Origin: Nitrospirota bacterium
GTDB taxonomy: Bacteria; NPL-UPA2; JAADIA01
Assembly: GCA_013151555.1 (NCBI GenBank)
Contig: JAADIA010000048.1
Span: forward strand, 1-9,577
Direction of reading: 5' to 3'
DNA length: 9,577 bases
Below are positions 1 to 6,619 of this stretch, piece by piece. Made by a program: the position numbers and the translations under genes. The notes under the pieces were generated by a model that had not been told where the DNA came from, did not search any database, and saw only the letters and a program-made list of their open reading frames with translations. How positions within the stretch are numbered: position 1 is the stretch's first letter; every line of letters starts with the position of its first letter.

Positions 1-105
1 GAGAGTATCATTGCCGAATTCCGCCAAAAAGACTTCCCGGATCAATTCTTCGGACAGTTTTCCTCCGCTCCCGTGAGCCAGTAATATCTTCTTTGTTTCT
101 TTCAT
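1..105 (-). CDS. Partial second hypE-like reading frame (N-terminus only)
   Basis: Read on the minus strand from the ATG at 105-103, this stretch gives 35 codons, MKETKKILLAHGSGGKLSEE and onward, open to the window edge. The protein is identical to the start of the complete HypE at 458-1483 except Lys for Arg at residue 5. Its upstream AAGGA is a better Shine-Dalgarno match than the AAGGG of the complete copy. Because the frame leaves the window I cannot tell whether a whole second hypE exists, whether only a fragment was duplicated, or whether this is an assembly product at a contig end. The four substitutions and a 2-nt indel across the repeat argue against a simple exact fold-back artefact, but low-quality end reads could mimic them. 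Confidence 0.45.
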   Translation of the reverse strand, partial: MKETKKILLAHGSGGKLSEELIREVFLAEFGNDTL

Positions 106-214
106 AATATAAAGATCCTTAATGGATACAGACTTTCACAGATTTAAAAAAATTACGAAGACACGAAAAAAATCCGATAAACTTCTTTTGACAGGATTAA
201 CCGGATAAACAGGA
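1..214. repeat. Left arm of large inverted repeat
   Basis: The reverse complement of 1-214 aligns with 351-562 over about 212 nt with four substitutions and one 2-nt indel (TTTATATTATG here, TTTATAATG in the right arm). The arm holds the first 105 nt of a hypE-like frame plus about 109 nt of upstream non-coding sequence. It starts at the window edge, so its true outer end is unknown. Confidence 0.93.
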
Positions 215-256
215 TACAGATGATGAGATAAGAAAAAACTCCCGAAAAACTTTGTA

Positions 257-318
257 ACCACGGAAACACTGAAAAAAACTGATTCTTTCCTGTTTCTTTC
301 GTTCCGTGTTTCTGTGGT
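257..318. repeat. Inner imperfect palindrome in the repeat loop
   Basis: ACCACGGAAACAC at 257-269 pairs with GTGTTTCTGTGGT at 306-318 (12 of 13 positions), leaving a 36-nt loop. It sits inside the 215-350 spacer between the two long arms, so all of 1-562 is a nested palindrome. No gene, clear promoter or terminator is visible in this spacer. Confidence 0.7.
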
Positions 319-350
319 CAATCTTTCATGCTTTATTATACTTTAAAAAA

Positions 351-562
351 TCCTGTTTATCCGGTTAATCCTGTCAAAAGAAGTTTATCGGATTTTCTTC
401 GTGTCTTCGTAATTTTTTTAAATCTGTGGAAGTCTGTATCCATTAAGGGTCTTTATAATGAAAGAAACAAGGAAGATATTACTGGCTCACGGGAGCGGAG
501 GAAAACTGTCCGAAGAATTGATCCGGGAAGTCTTTTTGGCGGAATTCGGCAATGATACTCTC
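351..562. repeat. Right arm of large inverted repeat
   Basis: This is the partner of 1-214. It begins with TCCTGTTTATCCGGTTAATC, runs through the hypE start at 458, and stops being comparable at 562 because the left arm reaches the window edge. The non-coding part is a chain of simple phrases (TCCTGTTTATCCGGTTAATC, TTCGTGTCTTCGTAAT, AAATCTGTGGAAGTCTG). Similar intergenic phrases recur in a number of bacterial genomes as far as I recall. Translating this repeat gives only spurious short frames. Confidence 0.93.
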
Positions 563-1483
563 AATGATACTCTCTCCGGGTTAACGGATGCTGCAATCCT
601 GGAGTTTAAGGGAGGTTCTTTAGCTTTTACTACCGATTCCTATGTGGTTAATCCCCTGTTCTTCCCGGGAGGGAATATCGGCAAATTATCTGTCTGCGGC
701 ACGGTGAACGATCTGGCCGTGATGGGAGCTAAACCTTTATTTCTTACCTGCGGTTTTATTATTGAGGAAGGGTTGGATTATTCAGTTTTAAGAAGAATAG
801 TCAAGTCAATGCGGAAGGCTGCTGAAACTGCCGGTGTTACTATTGTTGCCGGTGATACCAAGGTGGTAGAGAAAGGAAGTGCGGATGGCTTATTTATTAA
901 TACGGCCGGGATTGGTCGGGTGGATAAAGAAGTTTGCCTTTCTGTAAGGAATATTAGAATAGGAGACAAGATTATCCTGAGTGGGACTATTGGCGATCAC
1001 GGCATGGCGGTCCTGGGGAAACGAGAGAATCTTGACTTCCAGGCCGAGATTAACAGTGATTGTGCTCCTCTTCATGATTTAATAACCCAGGCGCTTAAAG
1101 TCTCCCGGAAGATAAGATTTATGCGTGACCCTACCCGGGGAGGGCTGGCGGCAACTCTAAATGAGGTAGTTAGGGAATCGGGATGGGGAATCTTGATTGA
1201 GGAAGCAAAGATACCTGTCAGTGAAGGCGTGAAGTCCCTGACGGAGCTTCTGGGATTTGATTCTCTTTATATCGCTAATGAAGGAAAAGTAGTGCTGGTC
1301 GTGGCCCCGGAAGATGCTGAGAGAGTAAATAAAGAGATGCGCGGACATCCGTTGGGGAAAAATAGCCGGATTATCGGAGAGATAATAGCTGCACCCAAAG
1401 GGAAAGTGGGCCTAAGGACGTTGGTAGGAGGTACCCGAATCGTGGATATGCCCGTGGGCGAGCAGTTACCCCGGATCTGCTGA
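458..1483 (+). CDS. hypE: Hydrogenase maturation protein HypE (carbamoyl dehydratase)
   Basis: HypE takes the carbamoyl group that HypF places on its C-terminal cysteine and dehydrates it with ATP to a thiocyanate. It then hands cyanide to the HypC-HypD complex for the Fe of the [NiFe]-hydrogenase active site; it acts in the cytoplasm. The 341-aa protein has the family's usual length and ends in LPRIC, with the acceptor Cys at 341. The N-terminal glycine-rich ILLAHGSGGKL (7-17), the TTDSYVVNP strand (58-66), AGDTKVV (131-137) and DPTRGGLAATLNE (224-236) match the PurM/AIR-synthase fold. The ATG at 458 has a modest AAGGG 8 nt upstream. NDTLNDTL at 32-39 is encoded by a 12-bp tandem duplication. 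The other hyp genes are not visible, and the upstream side is an inverted repeat rather than hypD. Confidence 0.96.
   Translation: MKETRKILLAHGSGGKLSEELIREVFLAEFGNDTLNDTLSGLTDAAILEFKGGSLAFTTDSYVVNPLFFPGGNIGKLSVCGTVNDLAVMGAKPLFLTCGFIIEEGLDYSVLRRIVKSMRKAAETAGVTIVAGDTKVVEKGSADGLFINTAGIGRVDKEVCLSVRNIRIGDKIILSGTIGDHGMAVLGKRENLDFQAEINSDCAPLHDLITQALKVSRKIRFMRDPTRGGLAATLNEVVRESGWGILIEEAKIPVSEGVKSLTELLGFDSLYIANEGKVVLVVAPEDAERVNKEMRGHPLGKNSRIIGEIIAAPKGKVGLRTLVGGTRIVDMPVGEQLPRIC
551..574 (+). repeat. 12-bp tandem duplication inside hypE
   Basis: AATGATACTCTC occurs twice back to back (551-562 and 563-574) and encodes NDTL twice. It preserves the frame. From memory of HypE, the stretch between FxN and DAA (here FGN to TDAA) is usually about four residues shorter, which fits a four-residue insertion. 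Confidence 0.9.
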
Positions 1484-1638
1484 AATGTCTTGAACAATAG
1501 CTTGAAATTAAAAGTTATCCTTGACTTTATACCACGCTTAATATACACTTAATTCTTGAATGCTCTGTTTAAAATTATCAACAAAAGATGTTTGTTCCAA
1601 TTGCAGCAATAAATTAGTATAATTAAATAAGTTAGTCG

Positions 1639-1683
1639 ATTTTCCCTGAAATAGCGTTCAGTTAATTCAACATCCGGGAAAAT
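1639..1683. promoter_or_regulatory. Possible enhancer (UAS) for the sigma-54 activator
   Basis: Two dyads are nested here. ATTTTCCC (1639-1646) is the exact reverse complement of GGGAAAAT (1676-1683). Between them CTGAA-N6-TTCAG (1646-1661) is a perfect short inverted repeat. The block lies about 100-140 bp upstream of the sigma-54 promoter, the usual distance for NtrC-family binding sites. Assigning it to the regulator at 3530-4930 is inference from position and symmetry. Confidence 0.35.
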
Positions 1684-1780
1684 AGTCGTTTTAAGTAAAA
1701 AAGTTTTTTTCTGGTCTGAGCGCTGTTTTTATCCTCTCAAGAATCGAAAAATGCAAGTTTTTTATTAATTCTTAAAAAGC

Positions 1781-1796
1781 TGGCACGAAAAATGCA
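1781..1796 (+). promoter_or_regulatory. Sigma-54 (-24/-12) promoter
   Basis: TGGCACGAAAAATGCA matches the consensus TGGCACG-N4-TTGCA at every fixed position but one (A for T), with exact GG-to-GC spacing. Transcription would begin near 1807, about 15 nt before the ATG at 1822 and overlapping the region of its AAGGAAG ribosome binding site (1811-1817). The operon it drives encodes a GAFTGA-containing sigma-54 activator, so self-regulation is likely. Confidence 0.87.
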
Positions 1797-1821
1797 TACA
1801 TACTTCATATAAGGAAGTGTA

Positions 1822-3537
1822 ATGAGGGGTAGAGGAGAAAAAAGGATAAATAAGCTGAGTAAAAAAATAAAGCCGCTTTCCCATCTTTACGAAATAAGTA
1901 AAGCGATTAGTTCCTCACTTGATTTAAAAAAAGTATTGGAACTGACTTTGGATAAGTGTCTGGATAGTTTAGAGTCTGAAGCCGGTTCCATCTTTCTCCT
2001 GGATGAGGAGGGAAAAGAATTGATTCTTAAAACAGTCCGGGGCCCGAAGGAAGTTTCCCTTCACGATGTTAAACAGAGGTTGGGGGAAGGAATCTCCGGT
2101 CTGGTGGCTAGCAACGGCAAGCCCCTTCTGGTAACCGATATTGAGAATGATCCTCACTTTCGTAAGAAAAGGTCGGACGTTTTAGATATGTATGAGACAG
2201 CTTCTTTTCTTTGTGTGCCTTTGGTTACTACCAATCAATTGGTGGGAGTAATCAATATTACTGAGAAAAGATCGAGAAAACCCTATACCCGCAATGACTT
2301 GGAATTCCTGGCGGCCCTGGCTAGCCATGCCAGTTTGGCGATAGAAAAAGCCCAGCTTTATGAACAGGTGAGGAAATTTAATGAGGTTCTATCGGATGAA
2401 GTAAGAACGGCTACTGAAGAACTGAAGAGACGGAACGAAGAGCTCTTTTCTTTAAAAGAATATAATGAGAATATAATAAGCTCTATAGGTGATGGCATTG
2501 TAGTTATTGATAAGAATTGGGTAATCCATACTTGGAATACAGGAATGGAGAGACAGTTTAAAATAGGAGAAGGGGAAGCGAAAGGTAAAAATATTTTAGA
2601 GTTGCTTCCCGAGTGGGAGAAAGCAGGACTGAAGGAACCGATAGCCATGAGTCTGGAATCCGGTAGACTCTCTGAGATTGAAAGGGTTAGGTATAAAAGA
2701 AAGAAAGGAAAACTGCAAACGTTCAAGGTTAAATTCTCTCCTTTATACGACAGCCAGAGAAAAAATACCGGTGCTGTAATAGCGATTACGGATATTTCTG
2801 AGAAAGTAGAATTAGAAAAACAGCTGGAGATCTCAAAAAGGATGGCCTCTATCGGGAAACTGGCTGCCGGAGTAGCTCATGAGCTGAATAATCCTCTTGA
2901 TGGAGCGATCCGATTTGCCAATCTTACCCTGGACCATACAGAAGAAGGTGATATGAGAAGGGAATATCTATTAGGTGCTAAAGAGGGTTTAACCCGCATG
3001 GCTAAGATTGTCGCTTCGCTTTTGACTTTTGCGCGTCAGACCAATCCCACGCTGGAGCTAACCGATGTGAATAGGGTTATTGATGATGCTCTGCTTTTCA
3101 CAGAGGAAAGAATCCGTTGTCAAGATATAAAGGTAGTGAAAGAGCTGGATAAGCAACTAACACCGATAATGGCCGGCGAGTTACAACAAGTATTTGTCAA
3201 CTTGATTAATAATGCTTTTGATGCTATGCCCAAGGGAGGAACGCTTAAAATTTCCACCTTGCGGGTGAATGAGAAAGAAGGTAAGTTCGTTAAGATAATT
3301 TTCGAGGATACCGGGCATGGTATTCCTATTGATATAAAAGATAATATTTTTGATCCCTTTTTTACTACCAAGGAAGTTGGAAAAGGTGTTGGCTTGGGCT
3401 TAGCTATCTGTTATGGCATTATCGAAAGGTATAACGGAATGATTGAAGTGGAAAGCAATCCTGGAGAAGGGTCTACCTTTATAGTAAAATTACCTGTGAC
3501 TGAACGAAATTCTGACAAGGAGCAAAATAGTGGCTGA
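1822..3537 (+). CDS. Cytoplasmic GAF-PAS sensor histidine kinase
   Basis: This is the sensor kinase of a two-component pair, predicted to autophosphorylate on His353 and pass phosphate to the regulator encoded next. The 571-aa protein has no membrane segment or signal peptide. Order of domains: GAF (about 25-178), a coiled-coil linker (about 180-215), PAS (about 216-330), dimerisation/phosphoacceptor helix with H-box AAGVAHELNNPL (348-359), and an HATPase_c domain. The ATPase shows an N-box VNLINNAFDAM (459-469), DTGHG (496-500), the F-box DPFFTTK (511-517) and GKGVGLGLAI (520-529), so all catalytic boxes look intact. The input domains point to a soluble ligand or redox/gas cue, but the sequence does not say which. 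It starts 26 nt after a sigma-54 promoter and its end overlaps the next gene. The kinase type resembles NtrB/AtoS, but no specific name is justified. Confidence 0.95.
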   Translation: MRGRGEKRINKLSKKIKPLSHLYEISKAISSSLDLKKVLELTLDKCLDSLESEAGSIFLLDEEGKELILKTVRGPKEVSLHDVKQRLGEGISGLVASNGKPLLVTDIENDPHFRKKRSDVLDMYETASFLCVPLVTTNQLVGVINITEKRSRKPYTRNDLEFLAALASHASLAIEKAQLYEQVRKFNEVLSDEVRTATEELKRRNEELFSLKEYNENIISSIGDGIVVIDKNWVIHTWNTGMERQFKIGEGEAKGKNILELLPEWEKAGLKEPIAMSLESGRLSEIERVRYKRKKGKLQTFKVKFSPLYDSQRKNTGAVIAITDISEKVELEKQLEISKRMASIGKLAAGVAHELNNPLDGAIRFANLTLDHTEEGDMRREYLLGAKEGLTRMAKIVASLLTFARQTNPTLELTDVNRVIDDALLFTEERIRCQDIKVVKELDKQLTPIMAGELQQVFVNLINNAFDAMPKGGTLKISTLRVNEKEGKFVKIIFEDTGHGIPIDIKDNIFDPFFTTKEVGKGVGLGLAICYGIIERYNGMIEVESNPGEGSTFIVKLPVTERNSDKEQNSG

Positions 3538-4930
3538 AGAACAAATTTTGGTAGTGGATGATGACTCTTTGATCCGAAAATCCCTTTATGAAAGTTTAAG
3601 GTTGGAAGGTTACGAAGTAGCTACTGCTTCTGATGGAGCAGAGGCTGAAGAGAAGCTTAAGACAACTCTTTGTCAGATAGTTATTGCTGATGTTAAGATG
3701 CCGACTATGGATGGGGTGGAACTTCTCCGGAGAATCAAGAAGAACCATCCGGAGACAGCGGTTATCCTGATAACGGGATTTGGCAGTATCGAAAGTGCCG
3801 TTGAAGCTATGAAGCAAGGGGCTGCCGACTATATTACCAAGCCGATAGTGGATGATGAAATAAAATTAACTATCCGGAGGATTCTGGAACACAGGAGGTT
3901 GAAAGAGGAGAACAAGTATCTTAAAAAGGAGCTTAGCGGCCGTTACCAGTTTCATAACCTTATCGGACAGGACCGCCGCATGCAAGAGATTTATACCATG
4001 ATAGAGACCGTAGCCGAGACCGAGGCCACTATTTTAATTCGAGGAGAAAGCGGGACGGGAAAACGGCTTATTGCTCACGCTATTCATTTTAATGATGGAA
4101 GTCGCCGGGATTATCCCTTTATCGAGTTGAGCTGTGGGGCCTTACCGGATAACTTGTTGGAGTCAGAGCTGTTTGGACATGTAAGGGGAGCTTTTACGGG
4201 AGCTATAAGGGACAAGGAAGGACGGTTCAAGTTAGCTGATAAGGGCACTATATTTCTGGATGATATAGGGACGTTGTCTCCGGCCCTTCAGGTAAAGCTG
4301 CTCCGCGTTCTTCAGAATCAGGAATTCGAGCAGGTAGGAGGAACAAAGACACACAAGGTCAATGTCCGGGTTATTGCGGCTACTAACCGTGATCTGGAAG
4401 AGGCCATAAAAGAAAAAACTTTCCGGCAGGATTTATATTACCGCCTGGATGTTGTTTCTATATTTATCCCGCCCTTAAGGAAAAGAATGGGAGATATTCC
4501 TCTCCTGGCCAATCATTTCTTGGAAAAGTATAGACGGGAAGCCGGGAGCAAGGAAATAAAAGGTATATCTGAAGAAGCCTTGAAAGTAATGCTCAGATAT
4601 AATTGGCCGGGGAATGTTCGGGAATTGGAAAATTCTGTTGAACGAGCGGTCATTTTAACCAAAGGTCCTTTGATAACTCCGGGAGATTTACCCAAGCCTT
4701 TACGGAAGCTTTCTGCTCAGGAAAAAACCAAAGTTAAAGCTGCTTCCGGGCCTTTAAAGGAAGCTCTTCAAGCGCCGGAGAAGGATATAATCCTGAATGT
4801 TCTTAACCAGACTGACTGGAATCGAAAGATAGCAGCGGATATTTTGAATATAAACCGGACTACCTTGTATAATAAAATGAAAAGGTTTGGATTGGAAAAG
4901 AATAAACGTCAAAAAATGAATAATGAATAA
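3530..4930 (+). CDS. Sigma-54-dependent response regulator, NtrC family
   Basis: This 466-aa transcription activator remodels the sigma-54 RNA polymerase closed complex using ATP. A receiver domain (about 4-118) has acidic residues DDD at 10-12, phosphoacceptor Asp54 in IADVKMP, and Lys104. The AAA+ domain (about 142-375) has Walker A GESGTGKR (172-179), GAFTGA (220-225), Walker B IFLDDIG (241-247), sensor I IAATNRD (282-288) and RELEN (364-368). A Fis-type helix-turn-helix lies at about 418-457 ([20 protein letters not shown]). The start is GTG at 3530, chosen because [12 protein letters not shown] is the normal receiver start and AAGGAG (3517-3522) sits 7 nt before it. It overlaps the kinase gene by 8 nt, which implies coupled translation and a cognate pair. 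Odd points: Walker B has DD where DE is usual, and Walker A ends in Arg where Glu is usual. Confidence 0.96.
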   Translation: MAEEQILVVDDDSLIRKSLYESLRLEGYEVATASDGAEAEEKLKTTLCQIVIADVKMPTMDGVELLRRIKKNHPETAVILITGFGSIESAVEAMKQGAADYITKPIVDDEIKLTIRRILEHRRLKEENKYLKKELSGRYQFHNLIGQDRRMQEIYTMIETVAETEATILIRGESGTGKRLIAHAIHFNDGSRRDYPFIELSCGALPDNLLESELFGHVRGAFTGAIRDKEGRFKLADKGTIFLDDIGTLSPALQVKLLRVLQNQEFEQVGGTKTHKVNVRVIAATNRDLEEAIKEKTFRQDLYYRLDVVSIFIPPLRKRMGDIPLLANHFLEKYRREAGSKEIKGISEEALKVMLRYNWPGNVRELENSVERAVILTKGPLITPGDLPKPLRKLSAQEKTKVKAASGPLKEALQAPEKDIILNVLNQTDWNRKIAADILNINRTTLYNKMKRFGLEKNKRQKMNNE

Positions 4931-4968
4931 GGCCTTGCAGATGTATTGCTGATTATGCCTTACAATTC

Positions 4969-4994
4969 GCACCCTGAAGTTTCTTTGAAGGTGC
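4969..4994 (+). other. Weak hairpin between regulator and PocR-GAF gene
   Basis: GCACC (4969-4973) pairs with GGTGC (4990-4994), with a possible inner AAG/CTT stem. No T tract follows, so it is a poor terminator, and transcription may read from the regulator into the gene at 5028. No promoter is visible in this 97-nt gap. Confidence 0.3.
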
Positions 4995-5027
4995 TTAAGA
5001 GAAAATAAAAGTGAGGAGAAAACAGAG

Positions 5028-6080
5028 ATGAGAGGGAAGAAGGGGAACCTTTTATTAACTGAGTTAGTTGATATAAACAGGTGGCAACTAATTCAAGATT
5101 ATTTTTCGGAGGTTATCGGAACGGGTCTTCGAACCCTTGATTTGGAAGGGAAGTCTATTACTAAGCCAAGCAGAACCCCGCGTTTTTGCTCGGAAGTAGT
5201 GGCGGGTTCTCCCCTGGGCTTGAAGAGATGCCGAAACTGTCGTCCCATGCCTATCTACGGGTTGGAAACGGGATCCTCCTCATTTAGTTTCCCTTGCCCG
5301 GCAGGGCCACAAAACTTTGTTGTTCCTATCATATACAATGGCTTGAAAGTAGCGGCTCACATAATTGTAGGCCCCGTTATCTTTGGCAAGCGAGAGGAAT
5401 TGGATAAAAGTGAAGAGACGGCCAGGAATCTGGGGATAAGCAAGGAAGACTTGGAGGATGCTCTCCGAGAGATTAAAACTTTCACCTTCCGGGGGATTCA
5501 ATTAGCCGTCGGATTGCTGGGGGAGGTGAGCAGTTATATCTGTCGTCTATCTTATGAGAAATTTGAAATGGGAGAAAGCGCATTGGAATCGTCCTTTATG
5601 ACTTCTGCAGTTGATGAATCATTAACAAAGGTGGATTTGCCAAGAGATGGAGAGACAATAGACGGCCTGCTTCAGGTTTTACTGGATGTGGCTCTGAATA
5701 CAATGGGAGCAGAGATGGGATCGATAATGCTCCTTGACCAGGAAACGGGGGAACTGTTTGTCAAGACGGCGAAAGGATTAGATAAAGAAATCATCAAAAA
5801 TGTGCGAATGAAGGTCGGGGAAGGGATTGCCGGCTTGGTAGCCAGGGATAAGCGGGCTCTTCTTCTTGATGAAGAGGTAAAGGATCCCGAGGTGAGAAGT
5901 CTCCTTAAACGTCCGGAGATACAATCAGCCCTGGTTGCACCCCTGAAAATTGACGATGAGCTTATTGGTATCCTCACCGTGGGAACGGTACATCCCAGCG
6001 ATAGGTTTACTCAAGATAATTTGAATTTAATCGCCCATCTTGCCAATAAAACCGGAGAGGTTGCTTGCCACAAGCTTTGA
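5028..6080 (+). CDS. PocR-domain and GAF-domain sensor protein
   Basis: A 350-aa soluble protein with two ligand-sensing domains and no visible DNA-binding, kinase or cyclase domain. Residues about 10-175 resemble the PocR sensory domain, known from the propanediol regulator PocR and from many kinases. It carries four cysteines, C54, C68, C71 and C90 (C-x13-C-x2-C-x18-C), that could bind metal or act as a redox switch; that role is inference. Residues about 205-348 are a GAF domain clearly related to the kinase GAF: both share GSIxLLD, a KTxxG segment and GEGIxGLVA. The ATG at 5028 follows GAGGAG (5013-5018) by 9 nt. Its place 97 nt after the activator gene suggests it feeds a signal into that two-component system, perhaps by protein contact. 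It could also serve an unrelated pathway; the ligand is unknown. Confidence 0.92.
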   Translation: MRGKKGNLLLTELVDINRWQLIQDYFSEVIGTGLRTLDLEGKSITKPSRTPRFCSEVVAGSPLGLKRCRNCRPMPIYGLETGSSSFSFPCPAGPQNFVVPIIYNGLKVAAHIIVGPVIFGKREELDKSEETARNLGISKEDLEDALREIKTFTFRGIQLAVGLLGEVSSYICRLSYEKFEMGESALESSFMTSAVDESLTKVDLPRDGETIDGLLQVLLDVALNTMGAEMGSIMLLDQETGELFVKTAKGLDKEIIKNVRMKVGEGIAGLVARDKRALLLDEEVKDPEVRSLLKRPEIQSALVAPLKIDDELIGILTVGTVHPSDRFTQDNLNLIAHLANKTGEVACHKL

Positions 6081-6274
6081 CCTTCCTTGTCTTGCCTGAT
6101 TCTTTTCTATCAATTCTTGGCATCTTAGATGAAACTCCGACTTATAAGACGAATATCTGTCGGTTAAATTTAAAGGCGTCCGTCCTCAGGTTTTTTTGTC
6201 TTATGCCCTGCCTTCTGTTTTTAAGAATATCTTGTTTCTTCCTTATCCCGTTGGATAGTTGCTTTCCTCTTGTA
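6081..6274. other. Non-coding gap before the tRNA promoter
   Basis: No gene is supported here. An imperfect dyad, CCGAC (6137-6141) with GTCGG (6159-6163), has a 17-nt loop and no T tract. A T-run at about 6191-6197 follows only a very weak CCTCAGG fold, so neither is a convincing terminator for the PocR-GAF gene. Confidence 0.4.
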
Positions 6275-6303
6275 TTGACAGGTCCTGGTAGTTATGATAA
6301 AAT
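6275..6303 (+). promoter_or_regulatory. Sigma-70 promoter for the tRNA gene
   Basis: A perfect -35 TTGACA (6275-6280), a 17-nt spacer and -10 TAAAAT (6298-6303) preceded by an extended TGA. Transcription would start near 6310, giving a leader of about 58 nt before the tRNA at 6368. Confidence 0.8.
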
Positions 6304-6367
6304 TTTTCTATTAAGGGGTGCTTTAGAAAATCCTGGGAAATGGTAAGTCTTTCCGGTCTATATATCA

Positions 6368-6441
<74 letters not shown>

Positions 6442-6502
6442 TTATAGGAAAGGTTGTAATCCTGACAGCTTGTGGTAATCTCTCTCCGTACATGTTTTTC
6501 CC

Positions 6503-6531
6503 TTGACAGGAAATAGCCTTCTGGGTAGAAT
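6503..6531 (+). promoter_or_regulatory. Sigma-70 promoter upstream of the porin leader
   Basis: TTGACA (6503-6508), 17-nt spacer, TAGAAT (6526-6531). Transcription would start near 6538 and run about 290 nt before the porin start codon at 6828, giving an unusually long 5' untranslated region. No other gene lies in between. Confidence 0.78.
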
Positions 6532-6594
6532 AAAATAAGCTTTTTGATAAAAGAATGACTATAGTGTTTCAGGGAAGCTTAATTTTTTAGGCGG

Positions 6595-6616
6595 TTTTGT
6601 GATTTTATTCACAAAA
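6595..6616. promoter_or_regulatory. CRP/FNR-superfamily operator
   Basis: A perfect 22-bp dyad, TTTTGTGA (6595-6602), spacer TTTTAT, TCACAAAA (6609-6616). The core TGTGA-N6-TCACA is exactly the CRP half-site arrangement. It is not the TTGAT-N4-ATCAA form of FNR. Its centre is about +68 from the predicted start of the upstream sigma-70 promoter, so binding there would block elongation or serve an unrecognised promoter further down. It could also fold as an RNA hairpin. Confidence 0.65.
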
Positions 6617-6619
6617 AGG

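Larger units (their letters stand above)
1484..1821. other. Regulatory gap between hypE and the kinase operon
   Basis: This is AT-rich non-coding sequence. It contains a sigma-54 promoter near its right end and enhancer-like dyads in its middle, listed separately. No GC-rich hairpin followed by a T tract is visible behind hypE, so hypE termination is not explained. I see no small gene with a credible ribosome binding site. Confidence 0.6.

Noticed and set aside
136-555. Short frames on both strands in the inverted repeat, sharing the phrase NPVKRSLSDF
   Set aside because: They are translations of the non-coding repeat arms, have no ribosome binding site, and one overlaps the clear hypE start.
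257-562. A CRISPR-like repeat array
   Set aside because: The repeats are inverted and few, with no regular spacers or direct repeat units.
1521-1547. TTGACT with TATACA as a sigma-70 promoter behind hypE
   Set aside because: The spacer is only 15 nt and the -10 is weak; the sigma-54 site explains the kinase operon better.
4955-5008. A 17-codon frame starting MPYNSHPE between the regulator and PocR-GAF genes
   Set aside because: No Shine-Dalgarno sequence precedes it and it overlaps a small hairpin; nothing supports translation.
6065-6346. A 93-codon frame after the PocR-GAF gene
   Set aside because: It overlaps the end of that gene, has no ribosome binding site, is Leu/Phe-rich from T-rich DNA, and covers the tRNA promoter.
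6595-6616. The TTTTGTGA/TCACAAAA dyad as a terminator preceding a group IIC intron insertion
   Set aside because: The stem is AT-rich with no T tract after it, no intron body or reverse transcriptase follows, and the exact TGTGA-N6-TCACA layout fits a CRP-type site better.
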